Positions 5,685 to 11,737 of a DNA stretch of 11,737 bases are shown here, in pieces. This stretch comes from Thauera sp. GTDB lineage: Bacteria > Pseudomonadota > Gammaproteobacteria > Burkholderiales > Rhodocyclaceae. The position numbers and the translations under genes are program-made. The number at the start of each line of letters is the position of its first letter. Within the stretch, counting starts at the first letter, position 1. The DNA is taken from the NCBI GenBank assembly GCA_023150215.1, contig JAKLLJ010000073.1, positions 1-11,737 of the forward strand. Reading direction: 5' to 3'. Under the pieces are notes generated by a model. The model did no database searches and was not told the origin of the DNA. It saw nothing but the letters and a program-made list of their open reading frames with translations.

Positions 5685-7144
5685 AGCCCGATTGCAGGCG
5701 CTCATCGGTCGGCGCTGCGACGCCGGCGCGGGCCGCAGCGCCGGGGCGCGACACCGAAGCCGGCAAGGTGCCGCTCACCGAGCTTGCGGCCTATGGTGCG
5801 CTCGGCTTGCCGCTGGCCTTTGCTGCGCTGCCGATCTACGTTCATGTGCCGCGGCTGTACGCAGAGGGAATGGGCTTGTCGCTCGCGCTGGTCGGTGCGG
5901 TGCTGCTGTCCGCGCGCGTGCTCGACGCGGTGACCGACCCGCTGATCGGCTGGGCCAACGACCGCCTGCCGCGGCGCAGACGGTGGGTCGCGTTCTCCCT
6001 GCCTGTGCTCGGCGCGGGCATGGTGGGCCTGCTTGCGCCACCTGCCGGGGCGGGGGCGCTGTGGCTGTTCGCGCTGCTGGTGCTGGTGTCGCTGGCGTAT
6101 TCGGTGGCAACCATCGCTTACAACGCGTGGGGCGCCGAGGTGGGCACCACGCCTGCGGCGCGCACGCGCTTCGTCGCCAGCCGTGAGGCGTTCGCGTTGG
6201 TCGGTGTGGTGCTGGCGGCGGCGCTTCCGGGACTGTTGGCCGCAGGCGAGCTTGCGGGCCTGGCGCGCCTGGCCTGGGTCTTCCTGCCGCTGCTGGCCGC
6301 TTTCGGTCTGTGGACACTGTGGCGCGCGCCGGCTCCGCCTGCAGTACGTGCGGGCAGCGCGCCGGTGTGGGCGGGTTTGCGCGCTGCGCTCGGTGAACCG
6401 GCCTTCGCGCGCCTGCTCGCGGTGTTCGCGGCCAACGGCATCGCCGCGGCGATCCCCTCGGCCACCGTGCTGTTCTTCGTCGCCGACGTGCTGCAGGCGG
6501 CCGAGCTCGCCGGCCTCTTCCTGGTGCTTTATTTCGTCGCCGCGGCAGCCAGCTTGCCGATCTGGCTGAGGGTGTCGCAGCGCATCGGCAAGTTGCGCGC
6601 CTGGCTGGCGAGCATGGGGCTGGCGGTGGCGGTGTTCGCGTGGGCGGGATTGCTCGGCAGCGGCGATCTGGTCGCCTACGGCTTGATCTGCGTGCTCTCG
6701 GGTCTCGCCCTCGGCGCCGACCTCGCCCTGCCGCCCTCGCTGCTCGCCGACCTGCTCGCGCGCAGCCGCGCGGAAGGGAATCCGGGTGAGCGGGCGGAAG
6801 GGAATTCGACGGGGCGAGCGGAAGGCCGAGCAGCGGTGCGAGTGAAAGGCCAGCCTGCGCCACTCGAGGCGGGCGCCTGCTTCGGCTGGTGGAACTTCGT
6901 CACCAAGGCCAACCTGGCGCTCGCCGCCGGGTTGGCACTGCCGCTGCTCGCCGTGCTCGGCTATGCGCCCGGTGCGCGCGACGCCGGCGCGACCGCCGCG
7001 CTCGCCGGCGTGTATGGGTTCGCGCCGGTGGTGCTCAAGCTCGGCGCCATCGTGCTGTTGTGGCGCTGGCGGGGCTTGATCGAGCCCGCGCCGCCGCTTG
7101 CTCCGCCCGTGACGGCGGCCGTTTGCAGAGGAGGTGAGGCGTGA
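5681..7144 (+). CDS. MFS permease of the GPH (MelB-like, COG2211) type
   Basis: This 487-residue inner-membrane transporter appears to have about twelve hydrophobic segments (counted by eye). The signature of the glycoside-pentoside-hexuronide:cation group, DAVTDPLIGWANDR, is at 82-95, followed by a basic loop (RLPRRRR), and a later FGWWNFVTKANLALA block precedes the last helices. The substrate is unknown. In the equivalent R. sphaeroides operon a GPH-type protein (RSP_1089, from memory) holds the same position, so lipid-precursor movement or regulation is more likely than sugar uptake. Two oddities stand out. There is a hydrophilic N-terminal tail of about 34 residues, and a cytoplasmic loop (about 360-395) contains three 8-residue repeats encoded by a 24-bp tandem repeat. 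The start overlaps the previous stop (ATGA). A GTG at 5768 would remove the tail but lacks a good ribosome-binding site. Confidence 0.87.
   Translation: MKPDCRRSSVGAATPARAAAPGRDTEAGKVPLTELAAYGALGLPLAFAALPIYVHVPRLYAEGMGLSLALVGAVLLSARVLDAVTDPLIGWANDRLPRRRRWVAFSLPVLGAGMVGLLAPPAGAGALWLFALLVLVSLAYSVATIAYNAWGAEVGTTPAARTRFVASREAFALVGVVLAAALPGLLAAGELAGLARLAWVFLPLLAAFGLWTLWRAPAPPAVRAGSAPVWAGLRAALGEPAFARLLAVFAANGIAAAIPSATVLFFVADVLQAAELAGLFLVLYFVAAAASLPIWLRVSQRIGKLRAWLASMGLAVAVFAWAGLLGSGDLVAYGLICVLSGLALGADLALPPSLLADLLARSRAEGNPGERAEGNSTGRAEGRAAVRVKGQPAPLEAGACFGWWNFVTKANLALAAGLALPLLAVLGYAPGARDAGATAALAGVYGFAPVVLKLGAIVLLWRWRGLIEPAPPLAPPVTAAVCRGGEA
6767..6838 (+). repeat. Three tandem 24-bp units inside the permease gene
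   Basis: GCGGAAGG recurs at 6770, 6794 and 6818, exactly 24 bp apart; the first two copies extend to the identical 12-mer GCGGAAGGGAAT. In protein the units read RAEGNPGE, RAEGNSTG and RAEGRAAV, starting at residue 363. The period is a multiple of three, so copy-number change would keep the frame. Confidence 0.8.
7127..7134 (+). promoter_or_regulatory. Strong ribosome-binding site deciding a GTG start
   Basis: AGAGGAGG lies 6 nt before the GTG at 7141. It is the strongest Shine-Dalgarno sequence in the operon and fixes the start of the lipoprotein gene at GTG, which overlaps the permease stop as GTGA. Confidence 0.75.
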
Positions 7145-7674
7145 AACGTTTCTGCTTGTTATTCGTGGCCCTGTTCGGGCTGTGGGGGTGCAGTACCGTG
7201 GACATCGATGACTACCGCGCGGAAAAGCCCGTGCTCGAACTGCGCGACTACTTCAACGGCACGCTCGACGCCTGGGGCATGTTCCAGGATCGCTCGGGCA
7301 AGGTGGTCAAGCGCTTCCATGTGTTGATCGAGGCGAGCTGGCAGGGCGAGGTCGGCACCCTCGACGAGCGCTTCACCTATTCCGACGGCAGCACCCAGCG
7401 CCGGGTATGGACCCTCACCCGTCTTGGCGACGGGCGCTACAGCGGGCGCGCCGACGACGTGGTCGGCGAGGCGGCGGGCGAAGCGGCGGGCAACGCGCTG
7501 CGCTGGCGCTACGTGTTGGCGCTGCCCGTGGATGGCAAGGTGTACAAGGTCGACTTCGACGATTGGATGTTCCTGATGGACGACAAGGTCATGCTCAATC
7601 GGTCGCTGATGAGCAAGTTTGGTTTCCGGCTGGGCGAGGTCACGCTGAGCTTCGTCAAGCGGGCGCCGGGATGA
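7141..7674 (+). CDS. DUF3833 family lipoprotein
   Basis: This 177-residue protein has a lipoprotein signal: MKRF, a hydrophobic core, then the lipobox LWGC with Cys17. The +2 residue is Ser, so outer-membrane sorting is likely by the usual rule. The mature part fits DUF3833 (PF12915), with ELRDYFNGTLDAWGMFQDR (residues 32-50), the RFTYSDG block, a RWRYVLALPVDGKVYKVDFD stretch, and the acidic DDWMFLMDDKVMLNRS segment. The function of the family is unknown; its beta-rich pattern resembles small lipid-binding proteins. It accompanies the same lipid operon in other proteobacteria, so it may handle modified lipids at the envelope. It is translated from GTG behind a strong ribosome-binding site, overlaps the permease stop by 4 nt, and overlaps the next start by 4 nt (ATGA). 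Confidence 0.87.
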   Translation: MKRFCLLFVALFGLWGCSTVDIDDYRAEKPVLELRDYFNGTLDAWGMFQDRSGKVVKRFHVLIEASWQGEVGTLDERFTYSDGSTQRRVWTLTRLGDGRYSGRADDVVGEAAGEAAGNALRWRYVLALPVDGKVYKVDFDDWMFLMDDKVMLNRSLMSKFGFRLGEVTLSFVKRAPG

Positions 7675-8513
7675 GCGGCGGCGCGGGCATGCTGGGGCGC
7701 CTGTTTCCCCCGCTCAACACGCCGATCCACGACTGGGTCGGGCGGCGGGTGTGGATCATCGGCGCCTCGTCGGGCATCGGCGAGGCGCTCGCACTCGAAC
7801 TCGCCCGCCGGGGGGCGAGACTGGCGTTGTCGGCGCGCGGCGAGGCGCGGCTGCGGGCCGTCTCCGCAGCCTGCGACGCCGCTGCTGGCGCCAGCTCTAC
7901 CGCTTTCACAGGCGCACTCGCGCTCGTGCTGGATCTGTCCCGCGACGGTGAGCTTGAACAGGCACGCGACCAACTGCTTGCAGCCTGGGGCGGCATCGAC
8001 CTCGTCGTTTTCAACGCCGGCACCTACCGCCCGCTGCGCGCCTGGGAGCTGAGCGCGGAGGCCGTGCGCGAGACGCTCGCCACCAACCTCATCGGCACCA
8101 TGAGCGGCACCGCCGCGGTCCTGCCGACCCTGCTCGAACAGGGGCATGGCGCCCTCGCGCTGGTGGGCAGCGTCGCCGGTTACGGCGGCTTGCCGAAGGC
8201 CGCGGTGTATGGCCCGTCGAAGGCCGCGCTGATCAACTTCGCCGAGGTCCTTCACCTCGACCTCGCTCCGCGCGGCATCGACGTGTTCCTGATCAACCCC
8301 GGTTTCGTCGCCACGCCGCTCACTGCACAGAATGACTTCGCCATGCCCGCCCTGCTGACGCCGGCACAGGCAGCGGACGCGATTCTTGCCGGCTTTGCGC
8401 GCGGCGATTTCGAGATCCACTTCCCGAAGCGCTTCACGCGCGTGTTGAAGTTGCTGCAATGGCTGCCGCGCCGCGCCTATTTCGCGCTCATCCGCCGCGC
8501 GACCGGCTTGTGA
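7671..8513 (+). CDS. Short-chain dehydrogenase/reductase
   Basis: This 280-residue classical SDR has the nucleotide-binding GASSGIG (residues 31-37), the NAG motif (115-117), Asn139, and the catalytic Ser167 and YGPSK with Tyr180 and Lys184. The PG motif after the last strand (210-211) is also present. LSAR follows the second strand (53-56), and the Arg there suggests NADP(H), although this was not tested. The C-terminal tail (about 245-280) is basic and hydrophobic (FPKRFTRVLKLLQWLPRRAYFALIRRA), typical of SDRs that associate with membranes and act on lipids. A cytoplasmic oxidoreductase working on a lipid keto or hydroxy group would fit this operon, but the substrate is unknown. A homologous SDR lies in the R. 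sphaeroides singlet-oxygen operon (RSP_1087, from memory). The start at 7671 overlaps the lipoprotein stop; earlier in-frame ATGs lie inside that gene. Confidence 0.9.
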   Translation: MSGGAGMLGRLFPPLNTPIHDWVGRRVWIIGASSGIGEALALELARRGARLALSARGEARLRAVSAACDAAAGASSTAFTGALALVLDLSRDGELEQARDQLLAAWGGIDLVVFNAGTYRPLRAWELSAEAVRETLATNLIGTMSGTAAVLPTLLEQGHGALALVGSVAGYGGLPKAAVYGPSKAALINFAEVLHLDLAPRGIDVFLINPGFVATPLTAQNDFAMPALLTPAQAADAILAGFARGDFEIHFPKRFTRVLKLLQWLPRRAYFALIRRATGL

Positions 8514-8520
8514 GTCCGCC

Positions 8521-9033
8521 ATGACCGACCGCGACCTCGAGCAGCGCGCGCCCGCGAACGCAGCCCCGCTGCCAGAGCGTTCGCGGACAGGCCCGCACCC
8601 GCCGCAAACGCCCGCACAGCGCCTGGCACGCTTCTACGAAGCCCTCGCGCCGGCCAATCTGGCGGCGCTCGACGCGCTCTATGCCCCAGGCGCCCGCTTC
8701 AAGGACCCCTTCAACGAGGTCACCGGCACCGCCGCCATTCGCCGAATCTTCGCGCACATGTTCGCCACCACCGATGCGCCGCGCTTCGTAGTCACGGACT
8801 GCATCGAGCAGGGCGAGCAGGCGATGCTGGGCTGGGAATTCCACTTTGTGCTGCGCGGGCGCGCGCTGATCGTGCGCGGCGTCACGCATCTGCGCTTCGA
8901 TGCCGACGGCCGGGTCGTGCTGCACCGCGATTACTGGGATGCCGCTGAGGAGCTGTATGAGCAACTGCCGCTGCTCGGGGGCGTGATGCGGCTGATCAAG
9001 CGCCGGCTGAGCGCCTCGCTCGAGCGGCCCTGA
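8521..9033 (+). CDS. NTF2/SnoaL-like protein, last gene of operon
   Basis: This 170-residue protein has the cone-shaped NTF2-like fold signature. A first helix (LARFYEALAP, residues 35-44) is followed by LDALYAPGARFKDPF (50-64), a helix IRRIFAHMF (73-81), and strands ending in HRDYWD (135-140). The N-terminal 30 residues are Pro/Arg-rich and probably disordered. The tail EELYEQLPLLGGVMRLIKRR is characteristic of the subgroup that accompanies light or oxidative-stress lipid operons. Such proteins bind or isomerise small hydrophobic molecules; no catalytic pair can be assigned here, so this is a fold-level call. The gene starts 7 nt after the SDR stop with a weak ribosome-binding site and is the last of the co-directional block. 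A hairpin follows at 9058-9076. Confidence 0.82.
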   Translation: MTDRDLEQRAPANAAPLPERSRTGPHPPQTPAQRLARFYEALAPANLAALDALYAPGARFKDPFNEVTGTAAIRRIFAHMFATTDAPRFVVTDCIEQGEQAMLGWEFHFVLRGRALIVRGVTHLRFDADGRVVLHRDYWDAAEELYEQLPLLGGVMRLIKRRLSASLERP

Positions 9034-9057
9034 CGCTGCCGTGAAAGTCCTTGTGCC

Positions 9058-9076
9058 GTGCGACGATCCGTCGCAC
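9058..9076 (+). repeat. 8-bp perfect hairpin after the operon
   Basis: GTGCGACG and CGTCGCAC form a perfect 8-bp stem with a 3-nt loop, 25 nt after the last operon stop. No T-run follows, so it is not a classical intrinsic terminator. It may stabilise the 3' end of the operon mRNA or mark a Rho-dependent end. Confidence 0.5.
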
Positions 9077-9081
9077 ATCGG

Positions 9082-9111
9082 CTGACCCGACCCCGCAAGG
9101 CGGACTATCAT
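9082..9111 (+). promoter_or_regulatory. Predicted promoter of the sco gene
   Basis: CTGACC (9082-9087, 4/6 to the -35 consensus) and TATCAT (9106-9111, 5/6 to the -10 consensus) are 18 bp apart. The predicted start is near 9118, giving a leader of about 30 nt. The -10 box lies in one arm of the palindrome CTATCA-N8-TGATAG (9105-9124), which may be an operator. Confidence 0.45.
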
Positions 9112-9147
9112 CGGCTGCTGATAGAACAAAACACACAGGCACGCCCC

Positions 9148-9762
9148 ATGCTTTCACGCCCTCACGCCATCGCCCGCCCTCTTTTCCGTCTCCTCGCCGC
9201 CCCGCTGCTCGCCCTCGGCCTGCTCGCCGCTTGCGCGCCATCCGAACCGGCGTTCAAGAGCACCGACATCACCGGTGCCGACTACGGCAAGAACTTCGCA
9301 CTCACCGACCACCACGGCCAGCCGCGCACGCTCCCCGACTTCAAGGGCAAGGTCGTCACCCTTTTCTTCGGCTACACCCAGTGTCCCGACGTCTGCCCCA
9401 CGGCGCTGTCGGGCATGAGCACGGTGATGCAGGCGCTCGGCGCGGACGCCGACCGCGTGCAGGTGATCTTCGTCACCGTCGACCCCGAACGCGACACGCC
9501 CGAACTGCTCGCTGAATACGTGCCGCTGTTCGACAAGCGCTTCCTCGGCATGGCCGGTCCGCCGGAGAAGATCGCCGAGATCGCCAGGGATTTCCGTGTT
9601 TTCTACCGCAAGAGCGGCGACCTGCAAGGCCACTACACCATCGACCATACCGCCGGCACCTACGTCTTCGGTCCCGACGGCCGCGCGCGGCTGTACGTCC
9701 GGCACGCCGAAGATCCGCAGGTGATCGCGGCCGACATCAAGGCACTGCTGGCGGGGAAGTGA
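9148..9762 (+). CDS. Sco1/SenC family copper chaperone, lipoprotein
   Basis: This 204-residue protein of the Sco1/SenC family delivers copper to the CuA centre of cytochrome c oxidase and can act as a thiol reductant. The signal has a long hydrophobic core and a lipobox LAAC with Cys29, so it should be membrane-anchored with its thioredoxin-like domain in the periplasm. The copper ligands are all present: CPDVC (Cys79, Cys83) in the usual FFGYTQCPDVCPTALSGM context (73-90), and His167 in YTIDHTAG. The VTVDPERDTPE block (109-119) is also typical. ATG 9148 is chosen because it begins the signal peptide; the frame is open upstream to a GTG at 9058, which would place extra non-signal residues in front. 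The ribosome-binding site is weak. It appears monocistronic, convergent with rpoH. Confidence 0.95.
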   Translation: MLSRPHAIARPLFRLLAAPLLALGLLAACAPSEPAFKSTDITGADYGKNFALTDHHGQPRTLPDFKGKVVTLFFGYTQCPDVCPTALSGMSTVMQALGADADRVQVIFVTVDPERDTPELLAEYVPLFDKRFLGMAGPPEKIAEIARDFRVFYRKSGDLQGHYTIDHTAGTYVFGPDGRARLYVRHAEDPQVIAADIKALLAGK

Positions 9763-9782
9763 ACCCCGCCGGGTGGTGAACG

Positions 9783-9807
9783 AAAAACGGCAGCGCGCGC
9801 TGCCGTT
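9783..9807 (-). terminator. Intrinsic terminator of rpoH
   Basis: A perfect 9-bp stem (AACGGCAGC / GCTGCCGTT) closes a GCGC loop, and the minus strand continues into a run of five T (the A-run at 9783-9787). This is a textbook Rho-independent terminator 24 nt after the rpoH stop. On the plus strand it may also help to end sco transcription, although its T-tract there is poor. Confidence 0.85.
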
Positions 9808-9830
9808 CGTTGTCGGGCCGCCCGCTGAGC

Positions 9831-10682
<852 letters not shown>

Positions 10683-10706
10683 GGGCTTGGGTCCTCCTTG
10701 CACATC

Positions 10707-10736
10707 ATTTTAGCACTCGGCGTCTGAGAGTGCTAA
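10707..10736 (-). promoter_or_regulatory. rpoH promoter embedded in the CIRCE element
   Basis: On the minus strand TTAGCA (10736-10731, 4/6 to the -35 consensus) and TAAAAT (10712-10707, 5/6 to the -10 consensus) are 18 bp apart. The first is inside the upstream CIRCE arm and the second overlaps the end of the downstream arm. The predicted start is near 10700, just before the ribosome-binding site. Confidence 0.55.
10710..10736. promoter_or_regulatory. CIRCE operator (HrcA-binding inverted repeat)
   Basis: TTAGCACTC (10710-10718), a 9-bp spacer and GAGTGCTAA (10728-10736) match the CIRCE consensus at every arm position and in spacer length. CIRCE is the operator of the heat-shock repressor HrcA, usually found before groES/groEL or hrcA-grpE-dnaK. 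Here it lies 27-55 bp upstream of the rpoH start codon and covers the predicted promoter. Confidence 0.95.
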
Positions 10737-10885
10737 GGAGCCGGGGAGTTCCGCGCAGCAATCGCACCGCCTCTGCGTTCGGCCTGCGCCTGCGTACGCG
10801 CCGCCCGCGTGATGTGCTTGGGCGTGGGGCGGAGGATGACGGGGAGGCGTCGGGAGGGGTGCTGGCGTCATGTGAGGGGGTGTTC

Positions 10886-10920
10886 GGCGTTTTCTGTTGC
10901 ACGCCCGCAACAACAACGCC
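10886..10920 (+). repeat. Interrupted hairpin upstream of the porin promoter
   Basis: GGCGTT (10886-10891) pairs with AACGCC (10915-10920), and TGTTGC (10895-10900) pairs with GCAACA (10907-10912). This gives twelve base pairs with a small 3/2 internal loop and a 6-nt loop. No T-run follows directly. Confidence 0.5.
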
Positions 10921-10949
10921 CGGAATGTGGCGTTTTCGCGTTGCCGGGC

Positions 10950-10978
10950 TTGCAAGGCGGGCGGCAGGTTTGCAGAAT
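10950..10978 (+). promoter_or_regulatory. Candidate porin promoter
   Basis: TTGCAA (10950-10955, 5/6) and CAGAAT (10973-10978, 4/6) lie 17 bp apart, with a predicted start near 10985 and a leader of about 73 nt. This is a tentative call based on consensus match alone. Confidence 0.35.
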
Positions 10979-11057
10979 CGCTCCAACTTCTCGCCAGAGA
11001 GGTGAGTAGGGCCAAGGCAGGTGCCAAGGTCTCAACTTCAAATTTGAGGAGAAACAT

Positions 11058-11737
11058 ATGCAGAAGAAACTGATCGCGCTGGCCATCGCCGGCCTCGTTT
11101 CGGCTCCGGCCTTCGCTCAGTCGAACGTGACCATCTACGGTGTGGCTGACGCTGCTGTTGGTTTCGGCGGCCATGGCGACAACGACTACAGCGGCATCGT
11201 CAACGGCGTGCTGTCGGGCAGCCGTATCGGCTTCAAGGGCGCCGAAGATCTGGGCAACGGTCTGAAGGCTGTGTTCACCCTCGAGCAGGGCTTCGACATC
11301 GGTAACGGCGTTTCCTTGCCGGGCGTTGGTGGCGACTCGACCTTCTCGCGTCAGGCGCTCGTCGGCCTGAGTGGTTCCTTCGGTACCGTCAGCCTCGGCC
11401 GTCAGTACGCTCCGGGCTACTTCTTCGGCTACGACGCCGTCGCGTCGGCCCCCGTCGGTCCGCAGTCGATCCTGTCGGTCAACGGCGGCATGTCGATCAC
11501 CCCGAACAGCGCCGCGCGCTGGGACAACTCAGTTGCCTACACCGGTTCGTTCTCGGGCCTGACCGCTCGCGCGATCTACTCGATGAAGGCTGTCGAGACC
11601 GATCCGAACCCGAATGATGACGACGCTTACGGCCTGGGCCTCGACTACGCCAACGGCCCGCTGTCGGTCGGCGGTGTGTACCAGGTCATCCAGAACAACG
11701 TCGAAGACCAGGAAGAATGGGGCGTCGGCGCTGGCTA
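11058..11737 (+). CDS. General outer-membrane porin, N-terminal part (cut by window edge)
   Basis: This is a trimeric 16-strand porin of the betaproteobacterial Gram-negative porin type (Porin_4 family). It forms a diffusion channel for small hydrophilic solutes in the outer membrane. The signal peptide MQKKLIALAIAGLVSAPAFA is cleaved after residue 20, and the mature protein begins QSNVTIYGVADAAVGF, the classical first strand. Typical blocks are SGSRIGFKGAEDLGNGLKAV, FTLEQGFDI and FSRQALVGLSGSFGTVSLGRQ, all around the first strands and the constriction region. About 226 residues are visible, and the frame is still open at the right edge. The start is fixed by GAGGAG (11046-11051), 6 nt before the ATG. 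The codon choice looks more regular than in the neighbours, as expected for a highly expressed gene. The leader contains a small inverted repeat (CTCAA/TTGAG) that overlaps the ribosome-binding site. Confidence 0.95.
   Translation, partial: MQKKLIALAIAGLVSAPAFAQSNVTIYGVADAAVGFGGHGDNDYSGIVNGVLSGSRIGFKGAEDLGNGLKAVFTLEQGFDIGNGVSLPGVGGDSTFSRQALVGLSGSFGTVSLGRQYAPGYFFGYDAVASAPVGPQSILSVNGGMSITPNSAARWDNSVAYTGSFSGLTARAIYSMKAVETDPNPNDDDAYGLGLDYANGPLSVGGVYQVIQNNVEDQEEWGVGAG

Larger units (their letters stand above)
10737..11057. other. Non-coding region between rpoH and the porin gene
   Basis: I see no convincing gene in these 321 bp; short open frames on either strand show no recognisable protein, no signal sequence and no good ribosome-binding site. 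The region holds a hairpin (10886-10920), a 9-bp direct repeat GGCGTTTTC (10886-10894 and 10929-10937), a weak porin promoter candidate (10950-10978) and the porin leader. It probably contains the porin control sites. Confidence 0.6.

Noticed and set aside
5775..6863. Pro/Arg-rich open frame on the minus strand opposite the permease
   Set aside because: It is low complexity with no start context, and the permease frame has clear membrane helices and family motifs.
7509..8522. 337-codon open frame on the minus strand opposite the SDR gene
   Set aside because: It covers an unambiguous SDR with all catalytic motifs. The antisense translation is Gln/Ala/Arg-rich with no domain.
9148..9762. Upstream GTG at 9058 as the sco start
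   Set aside because: It would place about 30 non-signal residues before the lipoprotein signal and start inside a hairpin. ATG 9148 gives a proper signal peptide.
10730..11005. 91-codon open frame on the plus strand between rpoH and the porin gene
   Set aside because: There is no ribosome-binding site, signal or known motif, it begins inside the CIRCE arm, and the region is better explained as regulatory.

Overview
This is GC-rich DNA that looks like a betaproteobacterium, most likely Rhodocyclales (Thauera/Azoarcus-like). The evidence is a classical beta-type trimeric porin, a sigma-32 gene carrying a CIRCE operator, a Sco-type lipoprotein, and a tightly packed operon typical of such genomes. 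The genus is an inference from gene content and codon use; no database search was run.

Layout. Positions 1-398 (minus strand) hold the 5' part of a Na+/phosphate symporter that runs off the left edge and seems to start at a rare CTG codon. A 200-bp divergent control region (399-599) contains a strong sigma-70-type promoter flanked by two copies of the palindrome TGTCC-A-GGACA, with centres exactly 63 bp apart. From 600 to 9033 there are ten co-directional genes with 1-4 bp overlaps or gaps of 4-7 bp, evidently one operon: a small exported protein, folE2 (GTP cyclohydrolase IB), a FAD-dependent amine-oxidase-like protein (COG2907 type), a DUF1365 protein, a Cfa-like methyltransferase, an exported chalcone-isomerase-fold protein, a GPH-type MFS permease, a DUF3833 lipoprotein, a short-chain dehydrogenase and an NTF2/SnoaL-like protein. 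Positions 9148-9762 encode a Sco/SenC copper chaperone with its own promoter. rpoH lies convergently on the minus strand (9831-10682), ends in a clear intrinsic terminator, and is preceded by a perfect CIRCE element whose arms coincide with the -35 and -10 of its promoter. A 320-bp non-coding stretch leads to a general porin gene that is cut by the right edge.

How the genes work together. The amine-oxidase-like / DUF1365 / Cfa-like / GPH permease / DUF3833 / SDR set is, from memory of the literature, the same gene company found in the singlet-oxygen (RpoE-ChrR) regulon of Rhodobacter sphaeroides (RSP_1087-1091 plus cfaA), linked there to furan fatty acid formation, and in light-induced (LitR) clusters of other proteobacteria. 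The operon is therefore best read as a membrane-lipid modification module for light or photooxidative stress. Here it is headed by a small exported protein and a folate/pterin enzyme and includes an exported chalcone-isomerase-fold protein. No photolyase, ECF sigma factor, ChrR or LitR gene is in the window, so the regulator must lie elsewhere. The twin palindrome is the best handle on what it binds.
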